A program made the translations under genes and the position numbers. The notes beneath the pieces were generated by a model. The model searched no databases and was not told where the DNA came from. It saw nothing but the letters and a program-made list of their open reading frames with translations. DNA of 64,000 bases from Gymnothorax reevesii (lineage: Eukaryota; Chordata; Actinopteri; Anguilliformes; Muraenidae): positions 75,085,120 through 75,149,119 of the forward strand of contig CM056583.1 of assembly GCA_029721435.1 (NCBI GenBank). The letters run 5' to 3'. Positions 12,760-23,524 of this stretch are shown here, piece after piece; the first letter of the stretch is position 1, and each line of letters begins with the position of its first letter.

Positions 12760-13762
12760 TGTCACGATCTGGATCCAGATATCTTATTGGATACAGGGGT
12801 TCAACTTAGGCAAAACTGGGGTCTGTACAACACATTCTCATCTCAGTTCCTCATATGGTGACGTTATCTGACCAAGTATCAATATATGATGCAAAAGGAG
12901 GCTTTTGCCGTTCATGTTTGATGCTAGCGGTTAGGGTTCAGGTTAAGGGTTAGGGGTTAAGGGGTAAGGTTTGTTTTAAACTGGCATGAAATAAGGACCC
13001 GGGATGAGACTGGGCTTGTCTGTTCACAAATATTGCTCTTGTAAAGTTACTACTGTAGTTGAAGTAGAGAGTTCCAAGCACCTCTAAATTATTGCTGAGA
13101 TGTAGGTTCATGCTACAAAAAAAGAAAAAGAGAAAACAGATTATTTTGTAGGCATGTCAACAAATGGGGGATTGCTCAGACTTCTGTGGAGGCTTTTTCA
13201 AGAGCCTCAGCATTATCTTATTTGAGCTTAATCACATTAGGAGAACAAAGCCAACACGAGGGGGAAAAAAATCAGGCAGGCAAATCTGCCTAATAATCTA
13301 TTTTGGAGATGATCTCCAAGGACTGCAGTGTATTAATTTCCGAAATTTGAACAAAGTTGCATCTGAGGTGAATAATTTACACCTTAAGCCATTTTGTCTA
13401 ACCCTTGAAAGCACCACTGAGCAGAATTTGGGGTCAGTATCAAAAATAACATCTTATAAAGCAATGCATTCCCTTGTATTAAGCTATTTCTAACACATTA
13501 TCAGTCAATTTGCCGCAATACTGCAAATGGCATTATTGTCCACTTTCAAATTCTAGCTTCTATAGGATGATTAGCCCAGATTATGCCCGAAAAGACACTT
13601 CAGCACATTTTGCATTGCAAATCATATATTTTCTTTGCTTTCGTGGGAATGCCTTTCTCTGATGTATCTCTGAACTTAAGAATCAGGCTTTGAAATGTCA
13701 TTAACAAGACATGAAACGGCTTATTAAAATCATTCTACAATGCTGGTAATAAACAGTAGGAT
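12760..13762. other. Intergenic stretch with one small MITE
   Basis: Apart from the inverted-repeat element at 12833-13011, nothing is recognised. The 109-codon frame at 13164-13493 has no recognisable motif. Confidence 0.5.
12833..13011. repeat. Small inverted-repeat element with internal GGTTAG-like repeat
   Basis: The ends are imperfect inverted repeats (CATTCTCATCTCAGTTCCTC on the left, its approximate complement at about 12984-13011). The core (about 12928-12972) is a degenerate GGTTAGGG-type tract that resembles vertebrate telomere repeat by composition only. Confidence 0.4.
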
Positions 13763-14075
13763 TGTAATGCCCCTCCCCTCAGGCACACCATTCCCCTGAC
13801 TACCTGCCCCCCATCAATTATTCAGTTATCTGTTGTCCACATTCCTGATCATCCTCCCCTGTTTCCTCTCAGTTAATCTTATTATCTAAGAGCATTTATA
13901 CTTCTGTTTTCCCTGGGCAGGTAGCCTCTGTCTGAGTTTGTACCACTTCCCTTTATGGTCTTCCAAAGGTTGTTTACCGCTGCTCTCTTTATTTGATAAA
14001 CTCAGTGTCCCTGCGACTGGGTCCTCCTATCCATTCCTTGCCATCCTTCACATCTTGGGGAGTCAGGGTGTGACA
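13763..14075 (+). mobile_element. Candidate solo LTR (313 bp)
   Basis: It begins TGTAATGCCC and ends GGGTGTGACA, which are imperfect inverted repeats with the TG...CA ends of LTRs. A TATA-like GCATTTATAC lies near 13891. No matching target duplication is seen at the two edges, so the call is tentative. Confidence 0.4.
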
Positions 14076-14238
14076 ATGGTCCTAAAACTGATTATAGCCG
14101 AGGAATTCCTGATACTTTCAAGTTCAAAATCAGCATTTTACCCTTGAGTAACGCATCTACATCAAAACATTCCCTTACAATCACACAGCAGACTCCCTCA
14201 GCCAGTGGGAATACAGCCACAGAGCCTCGATGTTAGTC

Positions 14239-14910
14239 TCAGGAATTCAAATGTATTACTATCAAATATGGCCATTTATTATTCACGAATGTAAAATCAG
14301 CATAACAAACCAAATAACAGCATAACAAACAAAAGTAAATTTCAGGAGTCAAGAAACTGAGGAACAGAACATTATTGCGCAAAACAGTGAGGTTATAACA
14401 AGTTAAGCAGATAATAGCAAGCAAATGCATATATGAGCCCAGTACTCCAAATACGAGATACAGGTAAACTTTGAAGAAAATGCTACACTGTAACTGCAAT
14501 ACTAAAGGCATGGAGCTGCAGAGGCTGCATTTATCCCTTCCAAAGCAAATAGTTCTCCTACTGTTGTGAGACCAGTGGTGGGACTGAGTTGATATGAAGC
14601 AATGCCCTGGGCTTGTTGAGGCGTGTCGAGATTTTCGCACCACAGCAAAAATGACTCGAATCCACACTTTAAATCTGTTTAGCACCCACAGGGGTGCAGT
14701 ACCCATGTGTGTAACAAGCCCGCGTGGATTCAGGTCTAAAATGCATCCCCGCCAACTGAACGTGTCAGTGTTCCTAACCAAGAACATGGGCTGCAAATTG
14801 GAGCCACTGTCTGCAAACACCCTTTTCACCTTGGGGGGACTGAAAATAGGGGAGGAAGTGTCATACAAGGAAATTAAAACATATTTGCCAGGTTGGCAGG
14901 CACAAGACAC
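14239..14910 (-). other. Unassigned 223-codon open frame
   Basis: This is the longest open frame outside transposons and the minisatellite. It has a hydrophobic, Cys/Leu-rich C-terminal half but no motif I recognise. A 108-codon frame overlaps it on the other strand (14594-14920). There is no splice or promoter context that I can read. It could be chance, a transposon remnant or a lineage-specific gene; chance is most likely. Confidence 0.15.
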
Positions 14911-14920
14911 TCTGCTTTAG

Positions 14921-15432
14921 GGTCATACGGCTATAATTGTCAGCTGCGTCTCTCAACTGCTGGAAGCGGTGATCATATTTTCAAACCTGGTGAGACTATC
15001 CAAATATTCCCAAGGCCTAATTATCTTTTATTTTGGTTCATTATGAGGTTCCCTTCCAGTGTATGCAATTGAAAATGGCATAAAAAATTAAATGGAAGGA
15101 GTTCAACTCTTATAAGATCCAAAACCTAATTGCACTCCCACAAAGATAATAGATGTTAATGGAGTCACTCTTGAGATTGCAGTTGTTGTTCTGATATAGC
15201 TCAGTCAAGCTCTGGTATTCAATCGTGAAAGAACAGAGCTGTGAAAATGAAAATGAATATTCATAGCTGAGTCAATCATCTTTAAAGGGCACGTGATGTC
15301 AGCGTTTATAGGTTCTAGTCTGTGTTACTGGCCCTGTGCTACGATACTAAGATTACAGAATTGAAATTATTACATGAGGCACATTTCCAAAGAACACAAC
15401 TAAGAGTAAGTTGCAGCTGATGTTTAGAAAAT
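14921..15432. other. Intergenic stretch, nothing recognised
   Basis: AT-rich sequence with no open frame, repeat or RNA gene that I can identify. Confidence 0.5.
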
Positions 15433-16157
15433 TGTCACAACCCTCGTATGGATGCCTTTTGTGTCTTGTCCCACCCAGCTGCTTGCGTGTCCATTAGAAG
15501 TATTGTCTCTTTTGATTGGCTTATATCTAGCATGCTTTCATTTACCAATAGTTTTCTATTCAGGTTTACCCCCACGTGTGTACTCACGTGTGTGTCGGTG
15601 TATCATACCCCCTACTTTGAGTGTGCAAGTTGCTATGCTATGCTATGCCCTTTAGCAACCAGTAAGTAAAGTATTTGTTAGTAAAGCTCTGTGTCTTGTG
15701 AAAAAAAGTTGTAACCTTTAATTATAGTAATGTATGGAAGTTCTCTTCCTAGTATAGTAAATAGCAACAAGCCCCCAAGCCTTACTTTCAGTCACCTGGA
15801 TTGGGGCTGCATCCCTGATAATCCACTCTCAGTCTGTCCTTCTGCCCAGTTTGTTAGGAACAAGCTCCCCAGCCTTCTACAGACATCAGGATTGGGACGC
15901 CGTCCCTGTTAAAACTTCTCAGCCCTGCCCTCTGACAGATCGGCTCTGGCAAAGAGTGCACTCCATCTGGCAGCTGTTCTGCGAAGCGACTGGCCAGGCA
16001 GAGGATACACACACACTGCCTCGCCTGTTACATCAGAACTGAACTCTGCCATCCTGCTCTGAGCTCCACTCCTCTGTCTTACTGCTTGACTATCAATAAA
16101 CTCTTGTACTGGATTATACTCTGCCTTTGCATCTGGGGCCAGGTCTGGATTATAAAA
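15433..16157 (+). mobile_element. Solo LTR or LTR remnant, family A, copy 2 (approximate ends)
   Basis: It starts TGTCACAACCC and carries AATAAAC near 16096 followed by GGATTATACTCTGCC. It is collinear with the minus-strand copy at 6919-7654. The hexamer GAAAAT lies directly before it (15427-15432) and again at 16158-16163, a possible target duplication, although AT-rich hexamers recur by chance. It shows several small duplications such as TATGC repeats near 15635. Confidence 0.62.
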
Positions 16158-16163
16158 GAAAAT

Positions 16164-17974
16164 GCCACACACATAAGTGCAGTAGAGGTGAAAATCTAAA
16201 TAAATCTGCATTAGATCAGAGACATTGGTGAATCAATTATTAATAAATAAACAAACATTTATTTTTGTAGAATATAGAATTATTCTTGCCATGCCTATTA
16301 TGTACATAAAGGGTAGGTTCATAGTTCTTTCTTTGTTCCCGAAATGTGAGAGAAAACTAAAGAAAGGGCATTCTAAATGTCAGAACCTAGGACATATAGC
16401 ATTGGTTGCGTACGGGGAGAGAGCGCTTTCTAAAGGTTTTGCAACTCTCATTTTAGCCGCACCAACCAAGTCAAAAGCTAGTGATGGCAATTCAGTTGCT
16501 CTGGATAAGCACTTGTTGAGCCACAGGCATATTAAATACATTGCTTCCAAATTAGAAATGAATACATACTGGTAAATAAATCAATTACAGTTTTGTCCTG
16601 ATTGCAGACATCATAGAATGTCAAATAAGCTGAAATGGATGGTTGTACGCAGATAGTAATATTTTTCTATAGAGGATGTAAAGAATTACAAAAATCCCCC
16701 ATGAGATTTCATTTATTTTACTTAGAGAACTGAGAAAGATACAAACTTATTGATGGACTAAGAAATAAACAGAACTTTATGGTATGTGACACATTTTATT
16801 TGTATCATATGGCATAAGTCCTGCGTGAACTATGATGGTCAAAGAAAGTAAATAAAAGCGTACCAAATGCATTTTCATTAGGAAACATTGTGCAGTTTAT
16901 TGCCCCATTCTTTTAGAGTGAGTGCTACACAGATGTGGAGCTAAGTTATAAATGCCCAGAACACATCTCCATTCGACGATATGAGAACAGCTCACTTTGT
17001 TTGGGAATCAACTGTGTCCATCTTCTACAGCTCTTACACCTGTGTATGTGCGCATGCCCATGTGTCTCAGAGCAGCAGCCTTCAAGCTCCTCCCTGGGAC
17101 ACACAAAGCATGTGGTAGATTATCAAATGCACCATTGTGTCTTCCCACTACCACAACAGTCTGTAAATATGCTTAAATGATACCACTTACAGATCACTTA
17201 ATGATGGAGCTTCTCGGCAAGGAGTGCTGACTCAGCAAAGCTATCCACCCAGAAATTAGAAAAAGCTCCTGCCAAAGTTTGTATGTGTGTGACTGCCTTG
17301 TAAATTAACAGCAAATTGTATGAGGCAGTGCAAAGCACAACTTAGAAATGCACTCCCTCAACCTCAAAGAAGATGTATCTAAAATGTCCAGTGCTATGTA
17401 TTCAAATTTCAAGATGGCTAGGTTTACTGACCAAAGTCCTACAGTGGGGATGATGTGGACGTGCAGATTGCCCTGATTTTTCAGCTCCTCCCAATAGGAG
17501 AGGATTAATTTGTGATTCATAACAGCCTCTACAAATATTAGGATTCAATATTGTATTAGGCTAAATCTATCAGCTTTCAGACAGTTAAATGTGGTAAGAT
17601 GTTCTTACATTAAAAAAATCTCTGTAAGTGTCAGCTCAGAGTGCATTTATCTGCTGTCATTCTGTGGGTTTCTTCAGCAAAGACGATCAGATGAGGTAAT
17701 GGAGTGTGGACAAGGAAAACTGGTATGTCTACATCATCTCAGTATTTCTGAAAGTGGAACGCTTTTGTAAACATATCTATTTGCTGACCAGAATAGACAC
17801 GCCATGAACAAATATTACAAAGGACCAGCTTTCAAAACTGCTGAATGTTTTGTAGATAGAACAGCAAAAATGTTAATAACCACATGCAACAATATGATAC
17901 ATTAAACACAATGAACATGAGCATGGAAATGTTATTCTTTGTGGCATGCAAAACTATCTCTGGTATGGTGTGGC
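16164..17974. other. Intergenic stretch, nothing recognised
   Basis: Short unrelated open frames only, with no recognisable domain; no mobile-element end that I can pair. Confidence 0.5.
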
Positions 17975-18791
17975 CAGAGACAGATCTAGTAAATATTACA
18001 TGGGGTGGCAAGGGGTCTTGGCAGGGTGGCATGGAAAGACTGTGGAAGCAGTTTTACATGTACAATGTATTTGCAAATAGTTTCAACAAAAGATTCACAA
18101 AAATGTTTTCAAATATTTATTGTTAAATTATGTCCCATATTTAAACACTGTATTCATTCTTAAGAATGCACAACAGAAACAACAGACTAGCATTCAAACA
18201 CAAGAAGGTGGGTTAGGTTAGCTATATATCCAACTGAGTAGATGTATTACTGCATTACCAAACCAGCCAGTTAGCAATCGTGTCTCTCAAGCATCATTGT
18301 GTGTGGTATTGTTTTCTTGAAACAACGTTAAATATGCGACTACAGCCAGAATAAGCTCTTGAGATTGGATCATTGACTGCCTATGGATTGGACAAAGCCG
18401 TAAACCGTGGCGGTACTGTCATTGCATTGGTCTGGAACATGTTAGATTTATGACATCACTTTTTTTTTCTTGTTTTCCCCATTGATTCAAAATTGGACGC
18501 AATACTCTTGCCATATATGAAAGCTGCTTGGGAAACATACCGACCATCCCTACCCAAATTTACACATGTGAGTCAGCCTTTATTTATGATCCATTTCTTG
18601 CTGACTTTATTCAATGATTTAAACATTTTGTGAACATATTGTTTTTACAATAGCCATTTTAAGAACTGAAAAGTTTGGGGGCAGCTGGGTGGGAGGGTGA
18701 TGGTAGGGAGTGGGGGGGGGGGGGGGGGGGTGCAAGGTCTACAGTTAGTGGGGCAGCTGCCCCCCCTTGCCACCCTGTAGACCCACCCCTG
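17975..18791. mobile_element. Non-autonomous hAT-like element (approximate)
   Basis: The right end read on the minus strand, CAGGGGTGGGTCTACAGGGT then GGCAAGGGG, matches the left end CAGAGACAGATCTAG...GGTGGCAAGGGG. The flanks share TGTGGC, a degenerate 8-bp duplication as hAT elements make. A G-rich run (about 18711-18730) lies near the right end. No transposase is encoded. Confidence 0.45.
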
Positions 18792-20110
18792 CTGTGGCAT
18801 AGAAGAGGGCAAATAACCCCACTATGTGCTAAAAGTACCAAAGTCATGACGTTAACAGCTTTTTAAAATTCTATGTGGAATAATACTACATGTCTGATTG
18901 AGACATAATGACATAACTATGAAGCAAAATTTTGGACACCAAAGGCCTGTTACAGTCCTGCAGTTGAAAGCAAATCAGGTGTAGGAATGGGGGAAAATTT
19001 TGCTCCTTACGTATGACCAACTGGTATCATCAAGCCCAAATGCTTAATGAATGTGATTTAATGGGTAAGGGTGATGTTACACAGTGGTAAATCATGAGTA
19101 AACCATATTTGGAGTAGTAGAAGTTGTGAAAATGTCACTCAACACAAGATAAAGAAATGAATGAAGTTGGCAGTTGCCGTAACTGAAATTATAATTGGTA
19201 CATTATTTGTTATCAATAGGACAACTAAAAAATTGGTTCCAATACATCCATGCCAGGAGCTAAAATACCAAACTAGGGTGTTTTATTCTGTTGACATATA
19301 ATTCTGTCGACATATTCACAGTATTCTCAAAACAATGGTTAGTTTGTTTAATAGAATGAAGAGAGCACTGTTTTGCTAACAGGGGACTTGTGGTTTCTTA
19401 TAATCTCATGATCACATAGACTATGGAACTCATGACTGACTGGCGGGGGCTGGCGTGGTTAAGAGAAACACACCACTACGTAAAAGGAAATGGATCAATT
19501 CAGAGATGGGCCTTGCCAGACAAACATGCCCTCTGATCAGGAAGGAAGCTACCATGGAAATCTCCAGCATCTGCAATCTGAGGTTTAAAATTAAGGATAC
19601 AGGAGTGTTAGCAAAGACAAACTGCCTGTCCATGTGATTGGCTAATGGACTGATAGATGTATTCAACATGCACGAGCATTTTGAGAAGACCTGAACAGGG
19701 AAAACCCTTAGTGGACGTTGAATATACTCCGTGCCCAAGGATTTGGTAACAAGTAAAATAAATTGATGGCCAAATTATTTCTGCTGCTACAGGTCTGTAA
19801 ATACTGCTGGGTGAAAATCCAGGTTCAGAAGGCAAAATGTTTTGCTTAATAGTTCAGTTCTTCTGCTGGGAGGCACAACTAATCAGTGAGGTCATCTGGC
19901 AGAGCTCACTGGTTGAGGAAACACATGGCAGGATGTATATTTCTGACCCATGGACTTGCCTCAACTATGCACCACTATTATAATAAATAAATAACCATCC
20001 ACTGCGATAGATATGCATGCATTTTAAAAATGACCATTTGTTCGTCGTGTGATGGTTAGCTATCTGCTTCTGTAGCAATAGCTCCTTGTCAACCATTCAG
20101 TGTTGTTTGT
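18792..20110. other. Intergenic stretch before the cert1 promoter
   Basis: No gene or repeat is recognised. I looked for the neighbour POLK, which lies head-to-head with CERT1 in mammals, and saw no exon of it. Confidence 0.5.
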
Positions 20111-20868
20111 TTATTCCTGATATGATGGATTTCTAGAGCGGGATAAAAATGAGCTGGGGCACCACTGAGGCTCCAAACAGTCCCTAACTCTCTGCAGTAG
20201 AATTAAACGGGCCGGCGTGAACAACCACGTGGGTGTGGCTAACCTCCTTTCTGGGGGAGGTTTTTCGTGACGTTGCAGTGAAGACAGCGCCCCACAACTA
20301 CCCGTGACACGCGCCGTCCATACGCTCACAGGCACGGGACGTCAGGGAAATGGCGGATGTGTAGCGTTGGTTTGGTATTCGCAGTTCAATGAACTTGCTA
20401 CAGTCTTTGCTCAAAAGCAATTCCGGGGTCTGCATTTTTTATGTTTTTTTTTTTTTTAGCAGCTGTTGCTACCAAGCACTATATGTTTCAGAAAAGAAGC
20501 ACTGCAACATGGTGTAGCTAACGATTGCACGAAGTTACCCGATTGAGCACGACCACTGTGGAACCGTTTTGCCGCTTTTCAAGGAACCGAAGGGGGCGGG
20601 TTTTGACCATTAGCCTGCTCGCCTGGTAGCTCGCTATCTAGCTGGCTGGCGTAGTTCTTAGCATTAAGATTCAGATGTATGGTAATGCAGTCAGCGTCTA
20701 ATTAGTCTCCTGTTATTATTAAGCTGACTGCCAGCTGAGAGGATTTATTTCCTGTCCGTTGGCTGTCAGTATGAATGTTGACAGCTAACCTGCACACAAC
20801 AACCACCTCTTCGTCTGAATTTTTTGTTATTTCCTTTATTGGCGAGGGTGGTCATCTGCCGTTAGCAA
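20111..20868 (+). promoter_or_regulatory. cert1: Probable cert1 promoter and 5' UTR
   Basis: Composition turns GC- and CpG-richer than the upstream sequence. Visible motifs are a CRE half-type TGACGTT (20268-20274), a palindromic GACGTC near 20338-20344 and a GC box GGGGGCGGG (about 20592-20600). There is no convincing TATA box, which fits a housekeeping promoter. A short upstream open frame, ATGAATGTTGACAGCTAA near 20771, would lie in the leader if transcription starts upstream of it. The transcription start cannot be fixed from sequence. Confidence 0.5.
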
Positions 20869-20967
20869 ATGTCGGATAATCAGAGCTGGAATTCTTCAGG
20901 ATCCGACGAGGATCTGGAGACGGAGTCCGGACAACCCGTAGTAGAGTTCGGCGGAGTCCTCAGTAAG
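20869..20967 (+). CDS. cert1: Ceramide transfer protein, coding exon 1
   Basis: It encodes 33 residues beginning [15 protein letters not shown] and ending GVLSK. This is the acidic N-terminus that precedes the PH domain of CERT, one residue longer than human CERT as I recall it. The start is secured by homology although its context is weak (C at -3). The exon ends AAG followed by the donor GTAAGT, phase 0. CERT carries ceramide from the ER to the trans-Golgi for sphingomyelin synthesis; the full protein has an N-terminal PH domain that binds PI4P, a serine-rich regulatory stretch, an FFAT motif and a C-terminal START domain. Only the beginning is in this window. Confidence 0.93.
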
Positions 20968-21420
20968 GTAAGTTACCGTTAACGTGGACATGGGTGGGTG
21001 AGGTAACGTTACTCCTGGTGCCAGTAGGAAGATTTCCGGGGATCTCGCAGTTCTGTGACCGAGGACTCGAGGCAGCCAGCTTGGTGAATTACATACCCCT
21101 CAGTTTCACTTGCAATTTAGCTGTATAGCTAACAGCTTGTCTTGTTGATTGGCTGCCTAGCTAATGTTGATATGTCGAGGCAACAATCAGTTGACGCTTA
21201 GAAACCGGGGGATTACATTGTTAGCCAGCTACCTAGTAAAGAAATCGAATTATAATAGATGGCTACCAGAGAGATTAACAAATAAGGTGCCATATTTACC
21301 TGCTATGCTGTAGGATACCCCCTAGACAAATATTGTTAGACAGCTAGCTAACTGGCTTACTAATTTTACATGAATGTTACCCGGACTCCGGGAAAATACA
21401 ACGTGTGGCTGCACGTAACT

Positions 21421-21430
21421 AATAATAATG

Positions 21431-21464
<34 letters not shown>

Positions 21465-21500
21465 ATCTTTATTTCAGACACACAGTCCATATGACAATTA
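21421..21500 (-). repeat. (TAA)n microsatellite, possibly the tail of a retroelement
   Basis: A run of AAT/TAA units (21421-21463) is followed by a sequence that, on the minus strand, reads GTCTGAAATAAAGATGTATT and then (ATT)n. That is the usual look of a LINE or SINE 3' end with a microsatellite tail. The body could not be identified. Confidence 0.45.
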
Positions 21501-23103
21501 ATTAGAAATAGAAAAAAAATAAATAAGACAAAAATGGAAGAAAGTACATTGTACAGTGCTTAACCATTAAATTATTCCACATATATACAAACTACTTGTA
21601 GAAATGAGGCAGCATTTACTGAAGAAAGGGTCAAGCTAACATGACAGTGAATCCGAAGCATAGTTGTGAACCGATAGCCCATTATAGGGCTGATTAGGGC
21701 CATAATAATGGTGTTTGCAGACATAAAATTACACATTATTTTTCGCAACAGTGCCTGACCTGCTAATCAGCACGGTTCTTGTCAAATTTGGCTTGCTAAC
21801 TAGCTTTGGCATCATAATTCCTGACTACGGGTTTGCTGGCCAAATTAATTAGGAAAGTTGTCACGTGTGACGTTGGTGCCGCATGGATAAACGTTATACG
21901 AGAGGCGGTTATTGAAAAAAATTGTAGATGATGTGTTTCAAGTTCCGCGGGTCAGTGCTTGAGTGGTGCGAGTCAGTGCTTATGAATGGCATGGGGTGCT
22001 ATTTCTGTGTGGGATTAGGAGGTTTTAGCTGTGTGCGTCTGGGATTACCAAACTGAGCAGACAGTAGTGACGATCGTCGGTGGTTTGCTTTTGTTCAGCT
22101 GGCGTAGTGAGCAATGACAGTGCGAACATGCACTGCCTCGCCACAACTTCTGAAAAGAACTTTTACTTCCTATTACCTCGTGGTTGTGTGGATGTTCTGG
22201 AGTTGAACAACGGTCCGTTACACTTTCTTATATCAAACCCGACCATTTGGGGAAAGAACTACCTTGTTACAAGGCTGAAATAATGTGAGACAGAGTGAAT
22301 AGGTAACGAACCGTCACTAATGTGAACGTACAGGTTCCTCAAATCCAATTTTCACAAGAAAGGGGAAATGCGGCATGCAATTTAAGCTTTTTATGTGTGC
22401 GATTTTACTTGTGGGAGACGTTTGAATACCGAGCATCATAATTGTTGAGCCAAAGGCCTTTGGTCATTTAAAAGCCCAATTCCAAGCCGACCCTTACGAC
22501 TCACTGACTTTGAGGCGAGTTCACGGGAAGTCCGTGAGTGTGTGAGGGCTGTTCCTTTGTCAGAACATCTAGTCAGTGAGTTCTTGAATAAGCCCTTACT
22601 ACCCCCTTACCGTAAGTCAGCTGACTTCGGGTGAAGAAATTACCCACAGTTCATAGCGTTTTGAAGTCAAATACAGGGGATGCCGTCGGAATACCGGAAA
22701 TGTAAACAACAACAAAAAAAAAAGGTAAATAAACCAAAGAGCAGTCTGACAAAGATGACGGAAGGAGCTATAAAGAAAAAGTTAATTGCAAGTATTTATA
22801 TGCATTGTCACAACATCGGGTAGTTTGATAACGTGAAAGGGGGTAAGCGCTGTTTCATGCCAATTTATAGGATCTGGAGCCCTCTCAGATTCAGTCCCTT
22901 ACAGCTGACGTCAGTTATGTCAGAGAGAGGTTTCGGGGCTTGAGTCTTCAGGGGGGCGGATTGAAATTGGGCCATAGTTTTAGAATTCCAAGAATGCACA
23001 AAAACCAGCCTGGGGTCGAAACGTGTTTTAAAATGTTTCGTGCCCCCTAATGGCATAAATTAGAATGGATGTGATTCGAACAGAAACTGTCAGTTCTTTC
23101 TTT

Positions 23104-23520
23104 AGGTCTGTTTACACCAAAAAAGTTCCTGATAGGGGGCAGGAACTACTACAGGAACTTCCTCTCACTCGGCCCTCTCACCTGCTGTGTCTCCACTGAG
23201 AGGGCGAAGTAGGAGAACTCCTTTTAAAAAATGCGACCCCTCGTCGTCTGCTGAGTTTTAAAAATGCCGGCTACTTCGTTGCTATCTGTAGACTTAACAT
23301 CCTGCCCTGAGTAAATCCAATCAGCGCCAAGTAAACCCCATACCCCACCTTGGAGTTTTTCAGGGCCATTCAGAGTGCCTACTCTGAGGCAGGGTCTTTT
23401 TTAGCCCCAGTAAAAGTTCCAGTGCTCTGTCCTTTGGGGATGGTTCCAGCGGTGGAGACGCGCAACAATGGCCCCGGCCCCGTAAAATTACCCTGAAGTT
23501 CCTGCAGTGGAAACGGGCCT
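23104..23520. mobile_element. MITE with ~25-bp inverted termini (Harbinger-like)
   Basis: The left end AGGTCTGTTTACACC...GTTCCTG and the complement of the right end AGGCCCGTTTCCACT...GGAACTT match as terminal inverted repeats over 417 bp. No coding capacity. The termini resemble PIF/Harbinger-type fish MITEs; the superfamily is inference. The Tc1 element begins only about 4 bp to its right. Confidence 0.6.
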
Positions 23521-23524
23521 TTTT

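Noticed and set aside
12928..12972. Interstitial telomere repeat
   Set aside because: The GGTTAGGG-like words are irregular and lie within an inverted-repeat element, so a telomere fusion is not supported.
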